A stretch of 64,000 nucleotides of DNA from assembly GCA_030268105.1 (NCBI GenBank), contig BSDZ01000079.1, positions 1,116,001 through 1,180,000 of the forward strand. The letters are read 5' to 3'. This document shows, piece after piece, positions 23,854 through 34,862 of this stretch. Both the position numbers and the translations under genes were made by a program. Positions within the stretch are counted from its first letter, which is position 1. The number at the start of each line of letters is the position of its first letter. The notes under the pieces were generated by a model, which saw only the letters and a program-made list of their open reading frames with translations, did no database searches and was not told the DNA's origin. Source of the DNA: Volvox africanus (lineage: Eukaryota; Chlorophyta; Chlorophyceae; Chlamydomonadales; Volvocaceae).

Positions 23854-24034
23854 CCACGACGGATCAGGAATCCCAGTATATATATATTTATATATATAGG
23901 AATCCCAGTATATATATATTTATATATATAGGAATCCCAATATATATATATATATATATATTCTATATCCCAGTATATCCCAGTATATATATATATATAT
24001 ATATATATATTCTGGGATTCCTGATCCGTCGTGG
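23854..24034. mobile_element. MITE-like hairpin element with 23-bp perfect inverted ends
   Basis: The left end (23854-23876, starting CCACGACGGATCAGG) is the exact reverse complement of the right end (24012-24034). The interior is almost pure TATATA with internal repeats of GGAATCCCAG. The whole could fold into a long hairpin. There is no coding capacity, so if mobile it would be non-autonomous. No clear target-site duplication was identified. Confidence 0.6.
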
Positions 24035-24533
24035 TATCCTTTGGAACATTGGACTTAAAGCACGCTAATTGTTACAAAGGGACTGAGGCCGGTTCGCCCA
24101 TACCCTACGGCTGCGCCCACTAGGTTCGCAGTTGCTCCCACAGCTGATTGAGGCGCTGCTTAGCTGCCCCTTTGTCAGGCTGGGCTTGCTGCCGCTCCTT
24201 CTTTTACTTATGAAGGTGTTGGACCACCCGCTCCTAGCTGAAGTAATTCAGCAGCCTGTGTGAGCAAGGAATGTTTTAATATCATGTATATTTGTGCAAA
24301 AAGTCTGTAGGGTCTAAAACTGTACCTTACCTAAATCTTGGAGCAAAGATTCTTCTCCTCAGACCGTACATGCAGGCACTTAGCGACCGTACACAAATAC
24401 GCACGTCCGAGCCTGGCGGTCAGGAGCAGCCCGGTGAATACTGTGGACTGCCCCCAGACTGGATACCTGTCCCCGAACAAAGCATATAAGCAGGATATCA
24501 CAGCCTCCGATCCCGAACCAGCAAGCCACTCAC

Positions 24534-24966
24534 CAAGGCATCCAGCACTGCTTCTACCTCGTCGGTTCGTTCAGCTTCGATGAGTGCTAGATGCAGTCGC
24601 GCATACTCAGCGTGCAACTGCTCCTGTATGTTATTCAATGGTGCTATTGCTTCACGGCCACTGCCACTGTCCCCAGCTCCAGCCCCACGGGCCCGTACAT
24701 GTACACATATCAATCACCCAGGGCAACTAAATTGTGCAATCGATCAGTTTTCCTGCACCTGCATCACAGTCTTCTTGCGCGCCTGCTAAGGTACAATCCG
24801 GAGCAATGCAAGTCCGCCATATACAGCAGCATTAGCACTCACCTACATCCGCCAGAGGGGTTGAGGCATGCCCAAGGCCTTCAGCAAGGCCGGCTAAGAC
24901 GCGCAAGGTGGGATTCACTGTTGACGGGCCGTGTACCGCGTGGGGTCGTGTCCGCTTAAGGTGACG
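24534..24966 (-). CDS. Possible exons of an unrecognised coiled-coil protein
   Basis: Two minus-strand blocks look coding. 24966-24843 reads ...NPTLRVLAGLAEGLGHAS and ends at a GTGAGT donor. 24623-24534 reads EQLHAEYARLHLALIEAERT then DEVEAVLDAL before GTGAGT, a clear amphipathic helix. A 24-base candidate exon lies between them near 24765-24790. The phases of these blocks do not all agree, so the model is incomplete. The family is not recognised. Further helix-like frames occur upstream at about 25170-25310. Confidence 0.3.
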
Positions 24967-25808
24967 CTGTTGAAGATTTTGACGTCTTTCAACCGGCTCC
25001 CCGTGCCGTGCGCCCGCACCACACACCATTGACATGAGTGGTGATGCCCTAATTCCATCGGGCATGAATAGCTGCGATTCACACAAATATAACATGGGAT
25101 ACCGCCTTTCCTGGTAGGAACACTGGCACAAGAAACAATTCCCCTCACAAGCAAGTTCTTAGCTGTGGTCAAACACATACATGCATGCCATGGTGGACTC
25201 AGGCACTGCGTGCATGGCTCGACATCGGTCGACAAGTCTCCTGCATCGCCTGGTTCTGCTGCTCCATCCAGCCACTTGCTCCACGACCTGCTCCATCTAT
25301 TGGCATGCAATATCGCACCACCTGCGCCGAATAAATGCAATACTGCTGCACGGCCGCTGTGGAGTACGCATGTCGCTTGCTCGCCGGTGAAGAGGTTCAG
25401 GACAGAGCCGCAAAAGGGTGTATGGCGTGCGTGGCGGCACAGAGTGACGCAAGCTGCTGTGACCAATGTGCTGTGAAAAGCATGCTGCATGCAAACTATT
25501 CGTTGAGTGCATTTCCTGGGAAGTAAACAGATAGTTCCGAGTAAATTCCTGCTCCCTACAAGGGTTGGACTAACCTGGTTAGGAATTGGCGGCACAGCGC
25601 GGTCTGCAAAGAAGTTGGCGCAGTGGTTGGACCGATGTCCTGAGCAGCAGGCAGGGTGGTCGCTGACTGCTGAGAGGATTACCCGGCCGTCGCTGATGGC
25701 AGCAGTGGAGGGTGGTTGCCCTGACGGATTTTATTTGGTCACTTAGGAGATTAAGCGGCTGGTTGAGCGGCTGGTAGTGAAGCGGCCTTACTTAGTCTTT
25801 GAAATTTT

Positions 25809-25945
25809 GACAGGCGGAAAAACGTTTAAACGGCTAAAGCAGATAAAGAAAAGGAGATTAATGGAGCACAGTCTTACAGAAATAATATTTTACCGAAAGC
25901 AAGGGGAAAAGCAGCTAAAATCCTTGAGGAATGGGAGGACTTGGC
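25809..25945 (+). pseudogene. hflK: HflK fragment of alpha-proteobacterial type (decayed)
   Basis: HflK is the bacterial SPFH-domain partner of HflC that modulates the FtsH protease at the inner membrane. The translated fragment reads TAKADKEKEINGAQSYRN then NNILPKARGKAAKILEE. It matches the region of HflK that follows the band-7 domain (consensus, from memory, around AxxDRExxINxAxxYxNDxxPxARGEA). An in-frame TAA stands just before TAKADKE where a glutamine codon CAA would be expected, and the frame diverges after KILEE. The lysine- and AT-rich codon use differs from the algal exons. Only about 40 residues remain, with no splice sites around them. The algal mitochondrial stomatin and prohibitin relatives lack this ILPKARGKAAKIL segment as far as I recall. 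Confidence 0.65.
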
Positions 25946-25968
25946 GCTGAGGAAAGTAGTACTGCATT

Positions 25969-26050
25969 GCATATATACATATATATATATATGCACTACC
26001 GCTTAACTACCATATATGTATATATATGTATATATATGTATATATATCGA
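25969..26050. repeat. TATATG microsatellite
   Basis: AT dinucleotide and TATATATG tracts between the HflK and TolC remnants. A second cluster of GATA and TATAGA repeats lies at 26361-26458. No gene is recognised between 25946 and 26904. A short AT-rich frame at about 26595-26690 (ALRQNDYLFRHFKNKYGV) may be further bacterial debris. Confidence 0.8.
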
Positions 26051-26904
26051 CAGGAACACTAATTATGACAGCTGTGGCAGTGTAGTATCCTGGGGTATCT
26101 ATGGCTAATATTCACGATGATCAGGAAACTGGACATCTTCCGATCGGGCCTCAACAGCTTGGCGGATACTTTAACAGAGATACAACAGGCAGAGAAACTT
26201 TATCTCCCCGTGCGAGGAGGCCCTGTCCCATCCCTGAGATATTTGTGCACGGGTATATATCCTTCCATAGCTAAACAACACCCGTCAGACATGCCCACTT
26301 GCTACGTTTGGGGCCAGTTTCGGGCCAGCAGGCATATTACCTAGGATATTTTATAAGGTCATAGATAGATAGATAGATGGATAGATAGATAGACAAATAG
26401 ATAAAAATGATATATAGGTATAGGTATAGATATAGATATAGATATAGATATAGATATCGCTGCATAAGACCCCAAGTAATACGTATAGTACTGGAGGGGT
26501 TGCTGTGTTCCGCAGCCGCCCTGAAACGGCCAAGGAAACTGAATCCGTTAGTTCAACGATCTATAGCCGTATTTTGTGGAACATTGGTGATCATCAATGT
26601 GCATGCATGGCATTACGTCAAAATGATTATTTATTTAGGCATTTTAAAAACAAATATGGAGTTGTATTGGCTAGAGCGCTGTTATATATTAACTAGCACT
26701 ACTGCCATAGTTCTTCAACACGACACGAAACCAACCTAACCACAACTCAACCTGCCCCATTGACCTGCAATCTAATTATTAGCGGAACTGGAACCGGATC
26801 CTGCACCCGCCTTGCCGTGAAGAATAGCAAGGATGGGGAGCTGGTGACTCTGCTGCGCTACTGGCTGGCATGCAGCCGCTTCACGAACCAGCAGGTGGGA
26901 TGGG

Positions 26905-27365
26905 CTTTGCAGGAGGTGTGCTAAACGTTGTTCTACAAAACCTTCCTTACTAGCTTTTAAAAAGTTTAGAATATAATTCTGCAAGTATTCAATAGGTAAC
27001 CTCATTTTTTCAGCAGTCAATTCTCTCATTAAGGATTTTATAATATAACTAGCGTATATTAGTTCCTTTTGTGCTTCAACTTTAACTTCGCGGGCTTTGC
27101 TTAGCTTTTCTTCAGACGTTATAACATCAATTATAGTTTTAGATCCAAGTATTTATTCTTGAACCATTCCTTTCATAAGCTATTTCTGCAGGTTTAACTC
27201 CTTGAGATGTAGCCTCAATCCTGGCTTTCGCTGCGTTAAACCTTTCCCAAGCTGCTTTACATTGTGACTTAATTTGTTTTATCTGAGCATATAGTTGCAA
27301 TACAGCTTTCTTGGTTTGATATTTTGCCCTTCTAACGTTTAATTGCAGGGTTAACTGCTCCTCCT
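26905..27365 (-). pseudogene. tolC: TolC-family outer-membrane efflux protein fragment, bacterial (decayed)
   Basis: TolC-type proteins form the outer-membrane tunnel of type I secretion and RND efflux in Gram-negative bacteria. The minus-strand translation begins [20 protein letters not shown] and continues AWERFNAAKARIEATSQGVK and PAEIAYE. A frameshift follows near 27160, and after a stop codon the adjoining frame resumes with GSKTIIDVITSEEKLSKA and ELIYASYIIKSLMRELTAEK. This is the C-terminal helix, the YxxGxxTxxDVLxAE hallmark turn, and the last coiled-coil helix of TolC proteins, in the right order. The AT-rich, lysine/isoleucine-rich codon use and lack of introns contrast with the alga. 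One frameshift and at least one stop show that it is dead. Its strand is opposite to the HflK remnant 1 kb away. Confidence 0.75.
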
Positions 27366-27399
27366 GGAAAGAGAATGGGGCATGCTGGAGCCAGAACAT

Positions 27400-28993
27400 C
27401 TAGAGGCTCAGCAGAAGATAAGTTTGAAGCTCATAAAATGGCGGGCATGAAAATTTCAAAGTTCCCCGCCGAAATCGGAAAAACAATTAACTTTAATTAC
27501 ATAAACTGTGTCCAAAAAATATATACGGGCTAATCTATAAAGAGAGAGAAATCTATAATTCGATCCTAGTTGGATTAGCCTGTTTGTTTGAAGGAATGTA
27601 TGTAAGTGTTACAGGATGAGATTCCTCTCCAGTGGCATTCCTCACGAACGTAAGAAGTATAAGGTGTCGTTCCTCACCAGGTGCCGACAAACTAAGTAGA
27701 TTGCGCGGGACCAGCTAGGCAGTCGAAATGCGAGAAACGTTACCACTCAGCCATGCTTACAGAATACTGCACCCATTATTTAGTGCGTTTAGGCACGAGA
27801 GCGTGAAAATCGAAATGTACGTAATATTCTGTGCGCAAATTAGGACATGAACGAAAAGGTACGTCAAAAGGTTTGGCATCCCTCTTCTTTCAATCAATAC
27901 CCCGTTATCCCAACGTTACACCGACAGAACAACTTCCCACTCGCCGATGCGGAAGTGACCCCATTCCCAACAATCCCAATGCACCTTTCTAGTCAACAGC
28001 CGACCTGTGGACGCACACCTCGGCCATTGAAATTCCATCATTCATTAGAAAGCCTGCCATTATTGGTTGCCATCGCTATGTGACATGGCGCGGTGCATGG
28101 GTCGGTCGTTACGACCGCCTTACTATCAGGGGCCATGAACCTTGCTTACCATGCGATCGGACATTGCATGGGAAGGCCCGTAATCATGGCTTCGTTGTCA
28201 AACAAACAAATATACACTGGCACTGGTCATGCATATGGGCGAACACACAAGTCCGATGCTGTAAGCCAATAAATGGCGGCAATACACCTGGGTTTGGTAC
28301 AAAAAGGACCAAAGCGGGTTAAAGCTAGGGACCGCGTGGGACGGCGCGTGGGGACTGTAAGCGCAAGGCTATAAATGAGCTGTACATGACAGTACATTCC
28401 TAACTACAAAATCCGCGATTGCCGCAGGCCGTACATCACCTAGCTAAGCAGCTTGTCCACCAAACTGCTGAATGCGTACATACGTACATTAAGACATTAA
28501 ACCTGTGTACGTCATAGCCGTCGGCAGCTCACCTAAATACATCTAGTAGCACACACATCATTCCTGGGTCTACATCGTCTACTAACGACTCCGTTCCCTT
28601 CTGACGCAAATGAATGAAGGCGCCTTCCATTGAACCTTGCTGTGAGAGCTACGTGCTCTTGGAGCCTTCACCGCTGGTCTTGCGCACTGGCATGCGGTCG
28701 CAGCCTGCCAACCCAGGCAAGTTCCAACACCGCCCTTACCCTCAATCATCAAGCTTTAAAAGAGATGACATGCGGCACGTCCAGGATGTTTCGAACGCTC
28801 ACAGTCAAGCGGACAAATCCGCCCTTGAGTGCAATGTTCACTTAATGATACTGCATCGGAGGAATTCCTTACCCTAGCTAGATTGTTGTCCTTTTTACAC
28901 CGCAGGATAACAGATTTGCTAATCCGATTTTTTTTCTGTGTAGGATAGGGGGGTACATCACCCGTGGCCACTAACCTGGCAGTCCCTACCTTC
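27400..28993. other. No gene recognised
   Basis: Mixed-composition spacer. Frames are short and no phase-consistent exon chain or family signature was found. The AT-rich part at 27420-27560 adjoins the TolC remnant and may be more of the same insertion, but gave no recognisable protein. Confidence 0.4.
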
Positions 28994-29200
28994 CCCGGTG
29001 TTTCGGGGCACCCTCATCCAGTCTCCCATGCCGACTTCTCCGAAATCAGTGGTTTTCCCAGGTTCAGCACCCACCACCAGCATCCAGCGGAATCTGCCGA
29101 ATCAACTAAGGCGTCAACTCCGCTACTGGTCAGCTCGCAGATCACTTTAATTGGGGTCGTCACCGTCCATCGGAACATGGGGGCACCCTGCCCTTAACTT
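28994..29200. repeat. Dispersed repeat, copy in the 29-kb spacer
   Basis: Resembles 57338-57540 over about 200 bases, with shared blocks such as TTTCGGGGCACCC, TTCTCCGAAATCAGT, GGTTCAGCACCCAC and GGAATCTGCCG, then CACCGTCCATC. The copies are diverged and carry no long frame. It is followed at 29258-29315 by a 29-bp tandem pair containing GTCGTGCC; the other copy is likewise followed by a GTCGTGCC hairpin. A degraded transposable element is likely. Confidence 0.65.
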
Positions 29201-29257
29201 TTGGGTCTTTGGCCCGCTCTCGGTCGGGGTAGAACCTGGAACTCCAGGGGCATATTA

Positions 29258-29315
29258 GTCGTGCCATAACAGTCGTGCCTGAACACGTCGTGCCATAACA
29301 GTCGTGCCTGAACAC
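29258..29315. repeat. Tandem 29-bp repeat (GTCGTGCC units)
   Basis: Two copies of a 29-bp unit beginning GTCGTGCCATAAC. The same GTCGTGCC core forms a perfect hairpin at 57609-57635 behind the other dispersed-repeat copy, so it may be the end of that element. The region from here to 29768 shows no gene and probably contains the 3' UTR of the gene ending at 29769. Confidence 0.7.
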
Positions 29316-29768
29316 CATTTTGTATCAATAAAATCAAGACATAACACAATTCAATACTCATACTGTCCGTTTCCCGCCATATTTGGTTTGGTAATGAAAA
29401 CCAGCTATCGGGAAAGACAGCTGGGGAAATTGCGAAGCAATCCCGAGTTCAGCAACATCGGCGCATATACCTGACTAACTAAGCAAAAGGATTCCAACAG
29501 CGCAACTTGAGCCAAGGCATTTTGACCTTGGCGTCAACACTCTTAACAGCCCAACCAAAAACAAGAGGCGAGCCCTTTCATAACCTGCCCTACTGTAAAA
29601 GAGAGTTGACTGGAACAAGGAAGATGGCCAATTCTATATCGTGGAAAGGATAAAGAATATAAATAAACTTTAGCCAAGTCAACCCTTGTCGCAGCCAACA
29701 TTTTGACCAATTCCTTAAATCATTGCCAGCTGGGCAATTATAGTGTAGGGCATGTGGCGCGAAGGAAA

Positions 29769-32700
29769 TCAACGCATAACTGCAGGCCCTGTCGCCACAC
29801 CCTGCCCGCCCATCAGCCTGGCCCTCTTCTGAGGCCACAGGGCCCCATCGCCCGCCCCTCCTGCTGCTGCTGTTACTAACGCCGTCGCATCAGAGCGGGT
29901 GGATCGTAATGGTGCATCGCGCCCATCAGCCGTCCCTCGCTTAACCTGCTGATGTTGCTGCACTTTCCCTGCGTTTGGACCCACCGTCTTTGACCTGCTC
30001 AGCGCCCGAGGGGCCGTGGGCGGCTTGTTGTTGGCGATTCCCCTATCTGCTGCAGGAATAGCCGGGCTGGTCTCCACCTTGGTTGGATTGGAGCCCGGGA
30101 TGGCTGCCGTTCCCCTACGCCCCGTCACCATGGCCGCCATGCCCTTTTCCGCCCCAACGGCTCCCCCGGAATCACTGCTTCGATCGTGCAGCGGCAGTGC
30201 ACGAAGCAGCTGGTCTAGCAGGCGCGTGCGGACGGGGCCCCAGAAGTCCTCGACCCAGCCGTTGGGGATGCACTGCAAGGTCATATACCTGTAGGACCTC
30301 GAGGGAGCACAGGGAAGCAGTGAAACATAATCCAAAAGACCAGCTTGGAGACAAAAACACTCCTGATAAATCAGATATTGGAATATTCTTAGAGTCTTCA
30401 AACTAAATCTATTTGAAAGCTGCGGTCGTAACTAATACCATGCTGGCAACGTAAAAACTCGCCACCCTCGCCCCGTGACCTGTCGCCATCCAGCTGCCAC
30501 GTACGCTACCTCGCCCACCACCCGCCATCTGCCGTGGGTCACAGCATGCCTTCGCTCACCACTCCATGAGACGCACGCTGCTGTTCAGGGTCGACTGGAC
30601 ACGCGGCAATCGCTTGCGGCTCGTTGCGGTTGAGATACTGCTGGCCCTCACCGGCACCTGCTGCAGTATCTGTCATGGACGAGAAATCGACAACATGTGA
30701 AACTCCGACGAAAATAGGTGGCGGGAAACATAGATGAATTGAACGGGATGGCCAATATATTGGAACGATCTGGCGGCGGTCCCCAAGCAGGCATACGGGT
30801 GCCTCTCCATGCATCCTAGTCAAGGATACATGTAACCTTCTGAAGAATGCGGTTTACTCACATCCATCACCCTTGTAAGCTGTACACGTATTCGGCAGCC
30901 CCCCCAGGATTGTCGGCCTGTCAGCCTATTCCTATGCACCCAGACATGTTACCACTCACCGCCTTTGTGCAATCGTCCAGCAGACGTGCGAAGTCAGAGT
31001 CGAAGTGCATCACGTCCCGTGGGCACTGCTCTATGCGCACCAAGGTCTGCGCGCACGTTTTCCATCCATCGGGAGAGGTATGGTCTTACACATTCGCAAA
31101 CGTGCAAGTGCATTTGGATACTGTTGTGAAAAGCAGTTAACTGCCCCTTATGCATAACAGGAAGCGTGTTTGCCGACGAACGCGTGGCCAGTATACCACT
31201 GCCTGATTTGAAGGGTATGTACGTTTAAACAACATGAAATAGGGTTTCAGAGACCCCGGACAATATGTACGCAATCGACGGCTTCTCTCTCTCTCTCTTC
31301 TCTCTCTTTGATATTGCGGAGAGAAACCAGTCCATGCAGCGGAATTGAACTGGACATCTTCCGCGACACGACACCGACTTGTTTCCTGTATTCATAGTTT
31401 GTCTCCAGCCAGCTTTCCTTAGCCAGATGGCTCGTACCTGCGCGACCGTCAGCGGCACGCTGCCCATGGCGCAGATGCTGAAGTTGCAGCTGACGGTAGG
31501 AGCACGGTTCCGCGCCAAGTGAAACATGCGCGGCGGCATGAGCATCAAGTCGCCCGCGCGCAATGTTATCACGGCACCGCCCGTGGCTTGAACTAAGGAC
31601 TGCACAGCCAAAAGCAAACCACGTCACGTCAACCACGAGACACTGATTGATATCTGTCAACTCACATAATAACAAGGAGTGAAGCAGCAGCAGGAGTGTA
31701 GTGGTGTTCCGGGGCTCGTACAAGTGCTGAACCGAGAGCCGTGTGGGGTATAGAAAGGTCTAGAATTAAGGGCACACACCGGCCGATTCCCTGCAAAGCG
31801 CATATTCTGCTGGGTACATGAGCCCCACAGGTTGGGTCAAACTGTGACTCGAGATGGTGGTGTGACCCCGCAAATATGCATCCGTCTCCATCCCGGCCCA
31901 GGATTGAGGATCGCTAGTGCACTATTCAAAATCATATTTTTTTCTGAAAAGAGATATCGATTCCTGTCTAATCCAATTCCGCAAGAAGTTTTCAGCACGC
32001 GCCTGCACGGTCAAATCCTCCTCCCGAAATATCTGCGGAGGTTTCTGCGGCCGACGTTCCTAGGTGGCCTTGGTTGTTTGCGGTAAGCAATTAACCAATA
32101 TCGCTGCCGTCGTTGATTTTCATCTTTATTTTAGCCATGAGGTGCAGGTTGCTTCATGATAATGATTAACATTTTACCTTGATCTGTCGCTCACGCGCGC
32201 TTTGCTTATTTGGACATGATACAACACAGATACGCAAAAGTCACTCTTATCCGGCTGATATAGTAAATACACAGCGTGCGTCCAGATGGCGGTGAAATAG
32301 GTCGGCAAATCAGATGGATAAATAAGACATGTCAAAAGGTATGATAGATGGTTATTAGCTTGCGCGTACATACCCCCAGGTTTGGGTACATGTGGCCTTT
32401 GTGAGTTATAGGCTTATCCCAGCAGCCTGACGCAAGGTTGATTTGCAGGGAGGGCACCGCGTCCTCCTGGACCACCACGAACTCTTTGTGCCCATCCAGA
32501 ACCAAGATGGCCGATGTGCAGTACAACGGCAGGTCCTGCGTGGATGCATGTAAAAACCACCTGATGGGAGCACATACAGGCTCCAATCACTACCTTCAGC
32601 ACATCGGAACTTACGTGGCACAGCAGTTGAAGTCACAGGTCACAGGCAAACCGCGTATGACTGGATTGGAGGAGCGAGCATGTAGCCATCGCTTGCTCTC

Positions 32701-33016
32701 TTCATCACAACTAACCATGTATATTAGGTGCAGCATGGACTGGCCATGCATGCATGCATCGCAACATACACACACAATATTCGCCCTCCTAATAAGTTCA
32801 TCACCATTTCCAAGTAACAGGTACATATGTAACAAGTTAACTTCCCTTGAACGAAGTGTCAAATTGAATGCGTAGTCGAGCTCATTCCTAATAAACTTAG
32901 CACGTATTTCGCCCTGACCTGATGCAATGGTGACCAGCTATCCTTGCTGCCCACGAGCACATCGTTGCTGCTCTTGGGGTTGTCCGAAATGTAAAGCAGC
33001 GGGTAGTTGACCAGTA
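29769..33016 (-). CDS. JmjC/cupin-8-type Fe(II)/2-oxoglutarate oxygenase (5' end not found)
   Basis: Exons in phase on the minus strand are 33016-32919, 32535-32374, 31599-31438, 31046-30960, 30669-30560 and 30288-29769. The first reads VLVGSKDSWSPLHQ and the second begins DLPLYCTSAILVLDGHKEF, so the spliced HQD supplies the HxD iron-binding motif. The third has GGAVITLRAGDLMLMPP then RMFHLARN, the late jelly-roll strand with the distal iron histidine, followed by PTVSCNFSICA. These are the hallmarks of cupin-8/JmjC hydroxylases or demethylases. The C-terminal exon is a long basic, disordered tail preceded by VEDFWGPVRTRLLDQLL. The substrate cannot be told. The N-terminus must lie upstream of 33016, and an additional small exon near 31159-31202 is possible. 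Confidence 0.6.
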
Positions 33017-33360
33017 CTGCACCGAGCACCAAGCAAGTAATTTGTGAAGAAAAAGACCGGAATGCGGCGCCCAGGTGCTTGCAGTACGCATGTATCGTAC
33101 AACGCAGGTAGCTAGCAAGCACACGTGGATGCACGTGCAGGCTCTGATAATGAAGACCAACAACAAGCGCAAGCTGATGATGATAAATATGATTGCATGC
33201 ACAAAGGGGCCAAGAGATGAAATGCCATTATGCCAATCATGCATGCCTTCATTCGTGGAACATCTGCGACATCGAACATTTTTGTATATGTGCCATTTTA
33301 CGGCCTGCGTGCATGCATGCATGCTTGCTTGTGAGATTAATAAATATTCAATCAGTAACA

Positions 33361-33413
33361 TGCATACATACATACATACATACATACATACATACATACA
33401 TACATACATACAT
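33361..33413. repeat. CATA microsatellite
   Basis: About thirteen CATA/ACAT units, with a shorter satellite at 33544-33562. They fall in what is probably the upstream intron or flank of the JmjC gene. No gene is recognised from 33017 to 34075. Confidence 0.9.
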
Positions 33414-34075
33414 AGAGGGGGAGCACGTGGCAGGACAGACAGACAAAGCCACGTGTTCCTCCCCTGCGCTGTGGCTCGGTCCGGTCAGGACCCCCGGTGC
33501 TCGTCTTTGAAGGGCGAGTCGCCCACAGTGTAACACCCATATATACATACATACATACATATACACATACAACACGTACACAGACAATATTGTTGTTGTG
33601 TGGGGTTTACCTTAGCTAGGGTGTAGAAATGCCATCTAATAAAGAATGATGATGACGAGCTAGCGTATGAGGTTAAGCTCGGTAGAGCTACCAGCGGAAA
33701 TCTTGCACCCCAAAATACATCGGATGTCTTTGTGCGTGAAATATACAAGTGAACCGCACAGCTAGCACGCATGCACGGTTAACTCATGCTGTATATATGT
33801 ACCATGTATGCATGCAGCTCTCCATGTACTACCCTACTATGAAATAGCTTTTGCATAATAATGTGTATAGGTTGGAAACAAGTGTACGGCGTCTCCATCC
33901 CCCACACAGTGCATATACCCTTGCTTGGTTATTGCTTTACATTCACCTACCCATCAGCAGTCCCTTGCACGTGGTGAACTTCGCACGGAACTGACAATAA
34001 TTCCTGTAATAGGAACTAGTGCTGTATGCAGATTTCAGACATGCACGCACACCTTCAGAGGATATGGGTTGTGCC

Positions 34076-34573
34076 TTATGTAGCCTTACCGTCTTGCTTC
34101 ATGGTCGGTACAAGGCGGTACAGCTTATGAACGAGCTCAGCACCTGCCACCTCAATGAGCGATTTGTTATGCATGTAAAGGGCACAATTGCTTGAGCTGG
34201 ATGTACAGAAGTCTTGCACTGCTTGATAGTGCTCAGATATAGGAATCTCTTTCGAACTGACTATTCCATTCATAACAGAGTCCTCAACCTCCGTTGTTTT
34301 CTGCAGGAGCTGTGTGATTACAACCGTGCTGTGCTTGACCACTTGAAGAATCGTATTCGCAATTGCTGCGGCCTTCGGGCTCAGCTGCACGCATAAAGCG
34401 CAACAACATCTCGGATCCGATTTCCTCCGCGAGCTTCCAACACGATGCATTAGGTTCCTCTACCTTATATAAAATGACGCCCTCTGGAATCGCTTCAAGA
34501 TCCATGCCGCCTCCAGTTAACGTATATAACAAGTTGGCTGTCAAGGAATTATTTGTCCCACCGACATCAACTT
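34076..34573 (-). pseudogene. Bacterial-looking pseudogene, possibly conjugation protein TraH
   Basis: Two overlapping minus-strand frames read as one protein broken by a frameshift around 34370-34410. The first has NNSLTANLLYTLTGGGMDLE then AIPEGVILYKVEEPN and GSEMLLRFMRA. The second has LSPKAAAIANTILQVVK, QLLQKTTEVEDSVMNGI and NKSLIEVAGAELVHKLYRLV. Intron-free, AT-rich, helix-rich bacterial style. The order (a short IY/LYK-x-x-EP strand, then LSPKA... helices, then a segment resembling the conserved end of TraH) recalls TraH of F-type conjugation systems, which Rickettsiales carry on integrative elements. That assignment is from memory and tentative; the bacterial character is more secure than the family. 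It lies between the JmjC gene and the ICT1 gene. Confidence 0.45.
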
Positions 34574-34862
34574 CCTAGAACTGGATATATTATATGACAT
34601 TCAACTTGTCTGCGCAGAGGCCATAGACGATGCCATGCCGACACGACGCACTACCAAGGCACACAGGGCCCACCCCACGCTAACCAACATTCATCTATGA
34701 TTCCGGAGGCCATCCGTCTTGGTGAATTTACAATTTATCTACACAATGTCGAGCCTTCAGAGTGATAATGAGAAATGGGGAATGGAGGACACGCTTTTAT
34801 GAAAAGTTGCAAATTCTGTAATTTCTCTAGGATAATATCGTGTATAGTTGATCTTTAGACAA

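Noticed and set aside
33361..33562. CATA repeats considered as a possible CRISPR-like array
   Set aside because: Simple 4-bp microsatellite with no spacers, in eukaryotic DNA.
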